Assembly: GCF_001484195.1 (NCBI RefSeq)
Contig: NZ_LLYW01000018.1
Coordinates: forward strand, 42,195-106,194
Reading direction: 5' to 3'
Length of the DNA stretch: 64,000 nucleotides
Source of the DNA: Thermococcus celericrescens
GTDB taxonomy: Archaea > Methanobacteriota_B > Thermococci > Thermococcales > Thermococcaceae
Part shown: positions 1 through 7,644 of the stretch, one piece after another
Position numbering within the stretch: position 1 is the stretch's first letter
Layout: each line of letters begins with the position of its first letter
Made by a program: the position numbers and the translations under genes
Notes under the pieces: generated by a model
Databases searched by the model: none
What the model was told of the DNA's origin: nothing
What the model saw: the letters and a program-made list of their open reading frames with translations, nothing else

Positions 1-704
1 ACGAGGTTCCTCGTCTCGTTGAAGGCCTCGAGCGGAACCCCCTTCGGCAGGCCGCCTATTTCTCCCTTGACGTCCTTGAGGACGCCTTCACCGGCGCCGA
101 GGAACATTCCCTCGCTGACGATTCCACGGAAGTTGGCCGGCGGGAGCAGTGCAACCGCAACGCGGTTTCCTTCCTTCACCGTCAGGTCGTTGGTAACGAC
201 TGTTATCGCTCTGTCGCCGATGTTAACGTTAGTGACGAGCAAGCGGTTGGCGTTCGGGTGCTTCCCGACACTCATCACCTCGCCGACCTTGATGTCCACC
301 GCTATGACGGGGTCGTTTATCTTGCCAAGGGCGAGGCGTCTCTCGAGGCCGAGCACCGTGTTCAGGAAGAACCTGACCTTGGCCACCTGCTCCTCGACCT
401 TCTCGCGCTCGCTCTTATCGGCCAGGCTGATGAACTTGTGGTGCCAGTCCTCACCGCCTAAAGCCTCGATTATACCGTTGGCCTTCTCCTTCAGGGCCCT
501 CATCTGTGGTGTCTCAATCAGCTCCTTCGGCTCCACGTAGCTGTACCGCATCGCCTGTATCTCCGGAATCATCTCCTTCGCCAGCTGAATCGCTCCCTTC
601 TTGTTCCACTTCCCCTTGAACTTCGCGTGCTCCACCGTCTTCAGAAACAGCTCCACTGCCTTTTCCGCCACCAGTAAGCGGTAATCCTTGCTCGTGTCCC
701 ACAT
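1..704 (-). CDS. tRNA-binding OB-fold protein (EMAP/Trbp111-like), 3' end outside window
   Basis: The gene runs off the left edge; about 234 codons are visible. The product starts [15 protein letters not shown], has a helical N-terminal part (about residues 1-125), then an OB-fold tRNA-binding module of the EMAP II/Trbp111/MetRS C-terminal type, recognised from [23 protein letters not shown] and [16 protein letters not shown]. Such modules bind tRNA in the cytoplasm; whether it assists methionyl-tRNA synthetase cannot be told here. The ATG at 704 is chosen because GGAGGGTGA ends five bases upstream. The upstream TPR-like gene reads into it in another frame, which is suspicious (see that entry). 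Confidence 0.8.
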   Translation of the reverse strand, partial: MWDTSKDYRLLVAEKAVELFLKTVEHAKFKGKWNKKGAIQLAKEMIPEIQAMRYSYVEPKELIETPQMRALKEKANGIIEALGGEDWHHKFISLADKSEREKVEEQVAKVRFFLNTVLGLERRLALGKINDPVIAVDIKVGEVMSVGKHPNANRLLVTNVNIGDRAITVVTNDLTVKEGNRVAVALLPPANFRGIVSEGMFLGAGEGVLKDVKGEIGGLPKGVPLEAFNETRNL

Positions 705-1758
705 AACTCTCACCCTCCAGTGCCTCTAAAACGCGGTTCTTAACGCTTTCGTCCCGTATACCCTCGGCTATCGAACGGGCTCTGGCTTTATCGCCCCAGC
801 GGGCGTACGCCATGGCAACGTCCCCGAGGAGCTCGGAGGCCAGCCTCTCGTCTCTTATCACCCCCGCGAGGATCAGCGGCTCCTCCAGAAAGCCGATGCG
901 CAGGAAGCGCTTCGCTATCCCCTCCAGCTCCCTGTCGGCCGGCTTGAACTTGCCCACAAAGATTATCTCAAGGGCGTCGTCGAAGACCCTCCTGCCGAGC
1001 CTCGGCTGCTCGTGGAGGTAGAGCCAGTAGGCCAGCTCGAGCATCGATATAGCCCTGCCCTCCAGAGGAAGGAAACGCATCATAGAAATCGCGGGCTCGA
1101 CCTCCCCCTTTTCAAGGAGCTCCTCCACCGCCGTTTTGCCCCTTTTCAAAACGTCTCTGATGAGCCCCATTTTGTCCTCAATGTACTTTGCCTGGAGTTT
1201 GAAGAATATGGAGGCGTAAACTTCCCGTGCCAGCCCGTAGAAGTCGAGGGCCATCTCGTTGGGTATCTCGTCGGCGCTCTTCTCAATTAGCCGGGCGACC
1301 TTTATGAGCGATGACGTTGCCGCCGATGACAGCCCCCGCGAGGCCTGGAGGAGCTCGACGGCTTCCTTGAAAAGCTCCAAGCCGTCCTTATAGCGGTCCG
1401 AAAGGACGAGGTTCCTCGCTATCCCTGCCAGCACTTCACCCCTGACCCTCGGTGAGTCTATGCTCCCGGCGATATCTATGGCGTTTTCAAAGTATGCCTC
1501 CGCGTCCCTGTCCCTGTCGAGCGTGTAGAGAGCCCTGCCGAGGATCGAATACGCCAGAGCCTTCTCCGGCGTTCCCCTCACGGATTCGAGCGTCTCCAGC
1601 ATGTGGCTTAAAACCTCGTCCCGCGGGAAGGCCGTCAGGACTTCATTGAGAGCCACCAGCCGCCGTATTTCGTCCCCCACTGCCAGTGCGTTTTTTAATG
1701 CGTTTTTATAGTCCCCTTTGGATAGGTAAAGCTCCACGGCCTCCACGAGAACCACCAA
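514..1758 (-). CDS. TPR/helical-repeat protein, 3' end probably frameshifted
   Basis: A helical-repeat protein of unknown function, built from about ten antiparallel helix pairs of the TPR-like kind ([20 protein letters not shown] and similar units, roughly residues 1-345). It has no signal peptide or membrane segment, so it is probably a cytoplasmic scaffold. The literal reading frame gives 414 residues, but after about residue 350 the sequence turns into a low-complexity Gly/Glu/Asp/Ser tail that is simply the next gene read out of frame. In the neighbouring frame a TGA sits at 710-712, exactly where the downstream ribosome-binding site lies, so the native end is probably near 710. Start is TTG or GTG near 1755-1758, after GGTTGGTGG. 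Confidence 0.7.
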   Translation of the reverse strand: MVVLVEAVELYLSKGDYKNALKNALAVGDEIRRLVALNEVLTAFPRDEVLSHMLETLESVRGTPEKALAYSILGRALYTLDRDRDAEAYFENAIDIAGSIDSPRVRGEVLAGIARNLVLSDRYKDGLELFKEAVELLQASRGLSSAATSSLIKVARLIEKSADEIPNEMALDFYGLAREVYASIFFKLQAKYIEDKMGLIRDVLKRGKTAVEELLEKGEVEPAISMMRFLPLEGRAISMLELAYWLYLHEQPRLGRRVFDDALEIIFVGKFKPADRELEGIAKRFLRIGFLEEPLILAGVIRDERLASELLGDVAMAYARWGDKARARSIAEGIRDESVKNRVLEALEGESYVGHEQGLPLTGGGKGSGAVSEDGGAREVQGEVEQEGSDSAGEGDDSGDTGDAVQLRGAEGAD

Positions 1759-1796
1759 CCGCTAGAAATAGGGGATGAAAGTAAAAAAGGCTATCG

Positions 1797-2123
1797 CTAA
1801 CCCTTGACCTTCCTGTCCCAGTTCTCAAGCATAGTGTCGAGCGCCAAAAGGCTGTTGAGCCTCAGGCGAACCTTCCGGTTCTCCCAGTCTATGGAGCCCT
1901 TGAACTCTTTGAGCAGGGCGAAGACCTTCTCGGCCTCCTTCATCGGAAGGTTCCTCCCGTAGAACTCCTCGCCGCAGTGGGGGCACTTGAAGACAAAGCC
2001 TTCGAAGGTCCCCGTGAACTTTTCACGGTCCTGGAAAATCTCATTCGCGTTTTCAAGGGTGAGCATCTGCTCTATCAGTCCTGCCCAGTCAAGGGAACTG
2101 CCGCAGAGCGGGCATTTTGCCAT
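1797..2123 (-). CDS. small zinc-ribbon protein, unknown function
   Basis: A 108-residue cytoplasmic protein with two CxxC pairs, MAKCPLCGSSLDW at the N-terminus and VFKCPHCGEEFYGR at about residues 45-58, which together should bind one zinc ion. The rest is helical. I do not recognise a specific family. The ATG at 2123 lies one base after the stop of the DHH phosphoesterase gene and is preceded by GAGGTTGATTGAG, so the two are co-transcribed and translationally coupled; a role with that enzyme is possible but unproven. Confidence 0.7.
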   Translation of the reverse strand: MAKCPLCGSSLDWAGLIEQMLTLENANEIFQDREKFTGTFEGFVFKCPHCGEEFYGRNLPMKEAEKVFALLKEFKGSIDWENRKVRLRLNSLLALDTMLENWDRKVKG

Positions 2124-2124
2124 C

Positions 2125-3108
2125 TCAATCAACCTCCCTCAAAAACCTCTCAATCTCCTTCAGGATCAGCTTTATAGCCTCGTCGAGGTTCTTCCTTCCG
2201 TTCGCCCCGGCGGCGCCGGCATGGCCGCCGCCCGAGCCGTCTATGGTCGGCCCGACCTTCTCCATTATCTTTCCGAGGTGCAGGCCCTTCTTCACGAGGC
2301 TCTCCTTTGCTCTCGCTGAAATCCTCACTCCCTTTTTCTCGCTTCCCACAACGGCTATGTCCGCGCCGAGGTTCAGGAACGTCTTGCAGGCGAGGGACTC
2401 GTAGGCGGAAACCCTGGAGACCGCTATGATGTACTTCCTGAACTTTTTGATTTCGAGCCTCTGGCAGGCCTTGAGCATCGCCATCCTCTTCGCCTGGTCG
2501 ATGTTCTCGTCGCTTACGGGGGCAACCATCTGGAATATCTCCCCGAGTTGAAGCGGGAAGCGCTCTAGCATCTCGGAGACTGCCCTGAAAGTCCTTGCGT
2601 TGGCGAAGCGGAAGTTGGCGGTGTCCGTGACTATTCCCGCCAGGAGGGCCCTGACGGCGGTCTCGTCGTAGAAGCCGAGGTATTTGAACAGCTCCCACAC
2701 GATCTCCGCCGTAGAAGTCCTGGAGGAATCGACCACTGCAATGTCCGCCCTTATCGGGTTCTCCTTCTCGACGTGGTGGTCTATCACGATGACCGCCTTT
2801 CCCATTGGGATCTCGATCGGCTCAAGCTGCTCTATGGAGGATGTGTCAAAAATCATGACCACATCTTCTTCGACGAGGGGGTCCTTCTCAACGGGGACCG
2901 GAGAGAGCGTCAAAAGTCTCTTCGCGTAGGAAGAAACGCTCTGGGCGACGCCTATCCTCACCTTTTCAATCCCTATTGATTTGAGATAGATGGCGAACGC
3001 TATCGCCGAGCCGAGGGAATCGGGGTCGGCGTTGTGGTGGCAGAGGAGAATGAAGGATTTTTCCTTTGAGCGCTCAAGGAAGCGTTTGAGCTTGATTTTA
3101 CCCTTCAT
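2125..3108 (-). CDS. DHH/DHHA1 family phosphoesterase
   Basis: A 327-residue DHH-superfamily phosphoesterase (RecJ/NrnA/Pde type), which uses two Mn ions to hydrolyse phosphodiester bonds in short oligonucleotides or related substrates. Visible motifs in order: LLCHHNADPDSLGSAIA (about 22-38), MIFDTSS (about 85), VIDHHVEK (about 108, the DHH motif), GIVTDTANFRFA (about 160), and the C-terminal DHHA1 substrate site GSGGGHAGAAGA (about 293-304). All metal ligands appear present. ATG overlaps the HEPN gene stop by four bases (ATGA), so this is the third gene of the MNT-HEPN-DHH-zinc ribbon transcript. Exact substrate (nanoRNA, pAp or other) cannot be decided. Confidence 0.85.
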   Translation of the reverse strand: MKGKIKLKRFLERSKEKSFILLCHHNADPDSLGSAIAFAIYLKSIGIEKVRIGVAQSVSSYAKRLLTLSPVPVEKDPLVEEDVVMIFDTSSIEQLEPIEIPMGKAVIVIDHHVEKENPIRADIAVVDSSRTSTAEIVWELFKYLGFYDETAVRALLAGIVTDTANFRFANARTFRAVSEMLERFPLQLGEIFQMVAPVSDENIDQAKRMAMLKACQRLEIKKFRKYIIAVSRVSAYESLACKTFLNLGADIAVVGSEKKGVRISARAKESLVKKGLHLGKIMEKVGPTIDGSGGGHAGAAGANGRKNLDEAIKLILKEIERFLREVD

Positions 3109-3491
3109 TTCATTTCCTCCAGTGCCTTCTCTATCCTCCCTACGAATCTCCTGGCGTCTTCTACAAGTTCCTCAGCCTCGTCTTTATTGGGCCTGAAAGT
3201 GGCGTCATAGTCCGCGCGCTCCCTTAGAGTTTCCGCGAGGCTGAGTGCTTTGGCATAGTACGCCTCTATAGTGCCCTCATTAACGAATTCAAGCCCAAAT
3301 TTTGCGATAACTCCCCGGTGGCTCTTTGTTATGATGCCTTTAGCCCTTAGGAGTGCACTCGCCGCGTAGAACATGGCATAATATGCCCTGCTCATGGCAT
3401 CTCGGTAAAAGCCGTTCTCAAGTAAAATTTCGGCCGCGTTTAGAGACTCGTGGGCGTTGCCGAGAAGGAGTTCTATCTCCCTTTCACCCAA
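3105..3491 (-). CDS. HEPN-domain protein (UPF0332-like), partner of MNT gene
   Basis: About 129 residues forming a four-helix HEPN domain: GNAHESLNAAEILLENGF, then SRAYYAMFYAASALLRAKG and a late RADYDATF motif. HEPN proteins are usually RNases or nucleotide-binding partners of minimal nucleotidyltransferases, with which they form toxin-antitoxin pairs. A canonical Rx4-6H active site is not obvious, so activity is uncertain. A longer frame starting at 3563 exists, but its extra N-terminus overlaps the MNT coding sequence; I prefer the TTG at 3491 behind GGGAGGG, which overlaps the MNT stop by eight bases. Confidence 0.75.
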   Translation of the reverse strand: MGEREIELLLGNAHESLNAAEILLENGFYRDAMSRAYYAMFYAASALLRAKGIITKSHRGVIAKFGLEFVNEGTIEAYYAKALSLAETLRERADYDATFRPNKDEAEELVEDARRFVGRIEKALEEMK

Positions 3492-3804
3492 GTGATATTC
3501 CCTCCCGCTTGATGTTTGTGTAAAATGCAGTTTCGATTCTCCGCATGAACTCGAACTCGTCAATGCTTATCGCCTTAGCCGAGATGTAGACTCCATACTT
3601 GAGCAGGTACTCGACAACTACGTCTGAGATCCTCTTCTGGGCATCCCAGGGATCCCCATCCACGATCACTAGAATGTCAATGTCGCTGTCAGGTTGATAA
3701 TCTCCCCTGGCGACGGAACCGAAGAGTATCATGTCCTTGACGGACTCTCCGAGGAGCCTTTTGACATCATGAGCAAACCTTCTCGCGATCTCTCTGTACT
3801 CCAT
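3484..3804 (-). CDS. minimal nucleotidyltransferase (MNT)
   Basis: A 106-residue nucleotidyltransferase of the pol-beta superfamily with the signature ILFGSVARGDYQPDSDIDIL (residues about 26-45): the GSxARG loop and the DxD metal pair. In MNT-HEPN modules such enzymes act as antitoxins, in studied cases by AMPylating the HEPN toxin; here that is inference from the overlapping downstream HEPN gene. ATG at 3804 follows GGTGAG. The pair sits between the DUF3194 gene and a DHH phosphoesterase, an ordinary chromosomal setting rather than an obvious island. Confidence 0.85.
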   Translation of the reverse strand: MEYREIARRFAHDVKRLLGESVKDMILFGSVARGDYQPDSDIDILVIVDGDPWDAQKRISDVVVEYLLKYGVYISAKAISIDEFEFMRRIETAFYTNIKREGISLG

Positions 3805-3837
3805 AGTCTCACCAGGTTGTAATAAGCGTTGACTGAT

Positions 3838-4158
3838 TTAACCCTTTCCCGCGATCTCCCTCAGCTTTCTCTCAACGGTTTCATAGGCCTCCTCCACGGC
3901 CTCGTCTATTAGCTCCTCAACATCTACCTTCACGAATATCGGGACCTCGAGGTAGACCTCGACTTCGAGGTCGAGGGTATCTTCCCTGTTTATTCTCATC
4001 GTCACCTCGATGTCCTTGACGTCGCTTCTGTTGAGAACATCGAAGACGTGCTTTATTATCGTCTCCTGGGCGAGCTCGCCGACCTCTATAAGTTCCTCCT
4101 CGCTCAGTTCCGGAAGTCCAATGTGGATGACCCTCTTTCCACTGCTTCCCTCGTCCAT
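3838..4158 (-). CDS. DUF3194 family protein
   Basis: A 106-residue acidic protein (IHIGLPELSEEELIEVGELA at the N-terminus, then alternating beta strands such as DIEVTMRINREDTLDLEVEV and a C-terminal helix). It matches the archaeal DUF3194 family, which typically lies immediately downstream of prefoldin beta, as here; function is unknown. The frame is open back to 4305 but that extension translates the end of the prefoldin gene. ATG at 4158 follows GGAGGGAGCGAG and is the better start. Confidence 0.8.
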   Translation of the reverse strand: MDEGSSGKRVIHIGLPELSEEELIEVGELAQETIIKHVFDVLNRSDVKDIEVTMRINREDTLDLEVEVYLEVPIFVKVDVEELIDEAVEEAYETVERKLREIAGKG

Positions 4159-4195
4159 CTCGCTCCCTCCGTGATGGCAATTAAAGAAAAGGGAA

Positions 4196-4549
4196 TCAGC
4201 CGGCCGTGGGCGGCCTGAGTGCGCTCTGGATCTGGGCAGTGAGCTCCTTGAGTTTCTCGTTGAGCTTCTTCTCCTGCCTCTCAAGGGCACTGAGGCGAAC
4301 CTCAAGGGTCTCGACCTTCTCCTTCAGCTCCTCGACGGCCTTGACCTTGTCGGTCTTGACGATGAGGGTTCCGACGGTCTTGTAGATGGTGGTCCCGTTC
4401 TCGACCTTCTCAAGCTCTTCTAAAGCTTTCTTTGCCTCGGTGAGCTCGAGCTGAACCTTTTGCTTCTGCTGGATAACGAGCTGGAGCTGCTGCTGGTAGC
4501 TCTCAAGCTGGCCGAGCATGGCCTGAACCTGGGGCGGAATGTTCTGCAT
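4196..4549 (-). CDS. pfdB: prefoldin subunit beta
   Basis: A 117-residue prefoldin beta subunit. Prefoldin is the cytoplasmic alpha2-beta4 jellyfish-shaped co-chaperone that holds unfolded proteins with coiled-coil tentacles and hands them to the thermosome. The sequence shows two long coiled-coil helices (about 5-50 and 75-110) around a short beta hairpin, GTTIYKTVGTLIVK. ATG at 4549 follows GGAGGTG with a six-base spacer; a longer start at 4558 is less likely. It sits in the L37Ae-rpoP-Imp4-pcc1 operon. Confidence 0.92.
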   Translation of the reverse strand: MQNIPPQVQAMLGQLESYQQQLQLVIQQKQKVQLELTEAKKALEELEKVENGTTIYKTVGTLIVKTDKVKAVEELKEKVETLEVRLSALERQEKKLNEKLKELTAQIQSALRPPTAG

Positions 4550-4612
4550 GACACACACCTCCGTAATCGCGATGCCGGGTTAGAATAAGAGGCGGGCTTT
4601 AAATAGTTTAGG

Positions 4613-4837
4613 CTAAACCTCAAGAGAGTCCATGGCAACCTTAATCCATCTCAGATAAGAGTTCAGCGTTCCCCTCAGGGCGGAGTTGTCCCGGGCGAGG
4701 AACCTGATTATCACCCTGTTCCCCTCGCGGAGGAACTCTATCCTGCTCCTCCGATATGGTACGCTCTCGTGCTCGTACAGAACGCTCTCGTAAACTATTC
4801 TCGCAGTCTCCTCATCGGGAAAGGAGAGTTCTATCAC
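4613..4837 (-). CDS. pcc1: KEOPS complex subunit Pcc1
   Basis: Pcc1 is the small dimerisation subunit of the KEOPS complex, which with Kae1, Bud32 and Cgi121 makes the universal t6A37 modification of ANN-decoding tRNAs. The sequence IELSFPDEETARIVYESVLY followed by RVIIRFLARDNSALRGTLNS and YLRWI is the typical two-strand, long-helix Pcc1 fold. I place the start at the GTG at 4837, whose GTGA overlaps the TGA stop of the Imp4 gene; the frame stays open to 4915, but the extra N-terminus overlaps Imp4 coding sequence. The length of about 74 residues fits the family. Confidence 0.85.
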   Translation of the reverse strand: MIELSFPDEETARIVYESVLYEHESVPYRRSRIEFLREGNRVIIRFLARDNSALRGTLNSYLRWIKVAMDSLEV

Positions 4838-5476
4838 TCCCTCGATTGGCCATTCCTTTTCTTCAGCCACGCCGCTTCCTTGTAGTCCCATCTCCTTCCG
4901 TCCTCCATGATCCATATCTTGACGCTTATGAGCGGACCGACGGGATTTTCCTTATCGACATCGAAGCGGTAGAAGTTGATCGCCATCCCGCGCGGGTGCC
5001 TCTCGATGACGCTCAGCACGTCGGTGTTGTACTTATCGGCAATCCCGAGGAGGGAGCGCTCGCGCCTCGGGATGAAGGTTCCCCCCCGTCAGCTCGGCGA
5101 AGGCCTGGGCGAACGCCACATGATCAGGCCCGACGCGCTTTGCTGTGGTCACAACAAGCGGCATCTCCTCGCGGATGGGCCTTATGTCTCTAAAACCAAT
5201 CTCGCGCTGGAGCTTTATGCCGTGAAGGTAGAGGTAGCCGAGGTAGCCCCAGTCCTCGGGGTCGACCTTGATGAAGGTCATCTTGAGCGGGTTCCCCTTC
5301 CAGACGTTGACTATCAAGAGCCTCTCGTAGTTCCTGTCGTAGGCCTCCATGAGCAGGTCCTGGACCGTCTTCTTTCCCCTGGTCAGGTAGAGCGAGTTGG
5401 GGAAGACCTTTTCTAGGTCGTGACCGAAGCTCCTCGTCCTCCTCGTCGGTCGGTGGGATGTCGTTATCAGCATCAT
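4834..5476 (-). pseudogene. Brix-domain ribosome biogenesis protein (Imp4-like), frameshifted
   Basis: Archaeal Imp4/Brix proteins bind rRNA precursors during ribosome assembly. The N-terminal part (MMLITTSHRPTRRTRSFGHD to about residue 130, FAQAFAELTGG) is clear. The reading frame breaks in a run of seven C on the plus strand (5081-5087). Removing one base restores TGGTFIPRRERSLLGIAD and joins the frame that continues as MLSVIERHPRGMAINFYRFD to the stop at 4834, giving about 213 residues, a normal length. This gene is expected to be important for growth, so a sequencing error in the homopolymer is as likely as a real mutation. ATG at 5476 follows GTGAGG; cistron between rpoP and pcc1. Confidence 0.8.
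5081..5087. other. seven-base homopolymer at frameshift in Imp4-like gene
   Basis: Seven consecutive C on the plus strand (G on the coding strand). Six would give an uninterrupted Imp4/Brix frame. This is the exact position where the two partial frames must be joined. Confidence 0.85.
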
Positions 5477-5529
5477 AGCCCTCACTCAAAACCCGCTTTG
5501 GTTGCTAAAAAGCTTTCGAAACGAAAGAA

Positions 5530-5679
5530 TCAGATCGCCTTGACGCGCCTGGCCACGCGGGGCCTGGGCTTGTAGAGTATCTTGCTGCCGCAGTAGGGGC
5601 AGCGAACTTCCCTTGTGTTCTCGAGGTCGAGTTCGACCTCCCTTCCGCATTTTGCACAGCGGTAAACGGCCATCACCAT
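5530..5679 (-). CDS. rpoP: DNA-directed RNA polymerase subunit P
   Basis: A 49-residue zinc-ribbon protein, RYRCAKCGRE-type N-terminus (VYRCAKCGREVELDLENT) with a second pair VRCPYCGSKILYK and a basic tail RPRVARRVKAI. This is the archaeal counterpart of Rpb12, which tethers the Rpb3/Rpb10-like assembly platform in RNA polymerase. It is too short for most gene lists. Start is the ATG at 5679 (GGTGAT four bases upstream) or the ATG at 5673. It lies 28 bases after rpl37ae and ahead of the Imp4 gene in the same operon. Confidence 0.92.
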   Translation of the reverse strand: MVMAVYRCAKCGREVELDLENTREVRCPYCGSKILYKPRPRVARRVKAI

Positions 5680-5707
5680 CTTTATCACCCGAATAGAAGG
5701 AAGGAAG

Positions 5708-5968
5708 TCAGGCCTTGGAGGCCGTTATGCGCTTGGCGACCTTTCCGGCCGGAGTGGTCGGCAGGTAGGCGCCGCCGGCGAAGGTGGCACCGCACTTCTG
5801 GCACTGCCATATGCCCGTGCTTATCCTCCTGACGGCCTTCCTTCCGCAGACAGGGCAGACGTGCTTCTGCTTCATCTTGGCCTCAACGGCCGCGACCCTT
5901 CTCCTGATCTTGAGACCGTACCTTGGACCGTACCTTCCGGCTGAACCAACCTTAGTAGTCCTTCCCAT
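5708..5968 (-). CDS. rpl37ae: 50S ribosomal protein L37Ae
   Basis: An 86-residue ribosomal protein of the large subunit with a C2C2 zinc ribbon: [19 protein letters not shown] then [13 protein letters not shown], and a basic C-terminus. It binds 23S rRNA. ATG at 5968 ([18 protein letters not shown]) follows GGGGTGATG. It is the first gene of the leftward operon that continues with rpoP, Imp4, pcc1, pfdB and DUF3194, the arrangement expected for Thermococcales. Confidence 0.95.
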   Translation of the reverse strand: MGRTTKVGSAGRYGPRYGLKIRRRVAAVEAKMKQKHVCPVCGRKAVRRISTGIWQCQKCGATFAGGAYLPTTPAGKVAKRITASKA

Positions 5969-6019
5969 GAGCATCACCCCTAATTATCAACGGTTTTCAC
6001 GACTGGAGAGTGTTTCCGG

Positions 6020-6040
6020 AGACGTTTTATAAACCTTTGC
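6020..6040 (-). promoter_or_regulatory. promoter of the rpl37ae-rpoP-Imp4-pcc1-pfdB operon
   Basis: On the minus strand GCAAAGGTTTATAAAACG contains a purine-rich BRE followed by a TATA box (TTTATAAA) about 60 bases before the rpl37ae ATG, which predicts a transcript start near 6000. Confidence 0.7.
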
Positions 6041-6044
6041 ATAA

Positions 6045-6708
6045 CAAGCTTTGCTGACGCAAAGCTTGACCAAAGAGATTTGGACCATTTAAACTCCAAA
6101 CCGGGTGCGTGCACTCCGAGAATTTAAAGCTTTCTGTGGGTTTCCTGTTATGCATGCATACTTCATCTTTGGTTTCTACTTGTGTCTTTGGCGTCCTTTG
6201 GACGCCGTTTGTGTAGCGAAACACTCACAAAAGGAGCGAGTGAGTAAAAACCCTTCAGAACCTGAAGCTTGTAGAAGATGCACCTCATTTTCCGCCATCC
6301 GTAAGGACGCTTGAACGACAGTGAAAGCGGCGCTGAAGCTTTTGGGAAAAGCTTCACCAAAAGTTTGTGGCTCCACTAAACTTGAACGTGCTTAAGTGTG
6401 ATTATTCTAAGTGGAGAACTTTCAACGCGGAATCCATTCGCTTTACAAGCTAAAAGGGAGTTCTCCTCCATTGACGCCCTCCGGGCGTCGGTTTAAAAAC
6501 GAACTCCTCTAAAAAGAGCGTGCCTTAACGAATTCCAACATTCTAAGGCTTAAACTCACAACTATAATCACACTTTAGAAACAAGCCCTGAGGAGGAGCC
6601 ACGAACCTTAATCAAACTCAACGGGACTGTCGTCCCGTGCGTTGGAGCTTCGCTCCAACGTCGCGCAGGCGAAGTTTGTAAGGGGGCCATTGGAGATGTC
6701 GGCCCCCT
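6045..6708. repeat. gene-less stretch with a train of perfect short hairpins
   Basis: The 770 bases between rpl37ae and the next gene hold no credible coding sequence but an unusual number of inverted repeats: 6045-6068 (10-bp stem, loop 4), 6190-6206 (7, loop 3), 6223-6245 (6, loop 11), 6253-6267 (6, loop 3), 6334-6356 (10, loop 3), 6473-6489 (7, loop 3), 6621-6638 (7, loop 4), 6640-6660 (9, loop 3) and 6681-6708 (8, loop 12). Most have GC-rich or fully paired arms with three- or four-base loops. Candidates are a structured non-coding RNA, a dispersed palindromic element or the fossil of an IS605-type element; I could not match it to the omega-RNA-like sequences elsewhere in the window. Confidence 0.6.
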
Positions 6709-6807
6709 GGGGGTCCCGACGTCATCGCAACCCAATACTCGTCGGGCATTCATTTCTATGCACAAAACCTTATAACAGTTGGGCCTACTCACCCATAGGT
6801 GCAGAAC

Positions 6808-7308
6808 ATGGCCGGAACGATAAGCAAGATAATACACTTCCACGACGAGGAGGAGTTCCTCGACGACATGACGGAGATAATGGAGCGCTTCTCATATCTA
6901 GCCAGCAAATACGGCCACAATCCGGTGGAGGGTATTCTCCTGTGGGACTACATAGGCGTTCAGGACGAAGAAGGCGTCAAAATTTTCCGCGTGGGCGAGT
7001 TTCCCTACTTTGAGGGGGCCCTGAAGGTTGACCTTGAGACTCTGCGCGTCATGGAGCGCTACTTCGACGAGATGGAGAGCAAGTGGGACGAGCTCCGCGT
7101 GGAAGACATCGCCTACTTCGTGGAAATGCTCAACGACGCCCTGGGCAGGGAGATCGTCTACTACGAAGCCTACGACCTCGGGCTGGACAGGGATACAGCG
7201 TACATAATCCTCAACATAGCAAACCTTCACTATCTGGAGAGCGTTCTCGATGGGCGGGACAGGGAGATCTTTGAAGAGGCCGTCGAGCTGCTGATGAGGT
7301 ACGTCTGA
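6808..7308 (+). CDS. conserved hypothetical protein, acidic and helical
   Basis: A 166-residue acidic cytoplasmic protein (MAGTISKIIHFHDEEEFLDD) rich in Glu, Asp and aromatic residues, with no cysteine motif, signal or membrane segment; family not recognised. ATG at 6808 is preferred over a GTG at 6799 because AGGTG overlaps the latter and acts as ribosome-binding site. A TATA-like CTTATAA near 6771 lies about 35 bases upstream. Transcribed toward the small gene at 7372. Confidence 0.7.
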   Translation: MAGTISKIIHFHDEEEFLDDMTEIMERFSYLASKYGHNPVEGILLWDYIGVQDEEGVKIFRVGEFPYFEGALKVDLETLRVMERYFDEMESKWDELRVEDIAYFVEMLNDALGREIVYYEAYDLGLDRDTAYIILNIANLHYLESVLDGRDREIFEEAVELLMRYV

Positions 7309-7371
7309 TTGTTTATCTACCGAATTCAATAATTATTTAATCACATAATCGCTTGGCTGGGGGGTGGGAGC

Positions 7372-7644
7372 GTGCTCTTCAAAAAGAAAGGTGTCTTTAC
7401 CGAGGAGGACGCGAGGAAGGTTGTGGAATGGATGGGAGCGCATCCCGAGGAGAGGGAGCTTATCGTAATGGCCGAAGGCGTTACGGACGGGGCAAAGAGG
7501 CGCCTCTGGGACTACACGAGGGGAGTTCAGCTGATGGCAGACATGACCGGCGAGGACAGGAGGGTCAAAGTGGAGATACTCGAGGGTTTCGTGAGCGAGA
7601 AGGTTAAGGGACTCGATGTTGACTCACTTTCCAACTTGGACTAG
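7372..7644 (+). CDS. small hypothetical protein
   Basis: A 90-residue charged helical protein (LFKKKGVFTEEDARKVVEWM, then RRLWDYTRGVQLMADMTGED) beginning at GTG 7372 behind GGGGTGGGAG. No recognisable domain. Its last 21 bases overlap convergently with the end of the propeller-like membrane protein gene on the other strand. Confidence 0.65.
   Translation: MLFKKKGVFTEEDARKVVEWMGAHPEERELIVMAEGVTDGAKRRLWDYTRGVQLMADMTGEDRRVKVEILEGFVSEKVKGLDVDSLSNLD

Noticed and set aside
3491..3563. Longer HEPN protein starting at 3563
   Set aside because: The extra 24 residues overlap MNT coding sequence; a TTG at 3491 with a ribosome-binding site gives the normal length.
6105..6376. Small open frames on both strands in the hairpin-rich gap
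   Set aside because: No ribosome-binding site or recognisable domain, and they run straight through perfect hairpins.
6045..6708. CRISPR array as explanation for the hairpins
   Set aside because: The hairpins differ in sequence from each other and spacing is irregular; no direct repeat is present.
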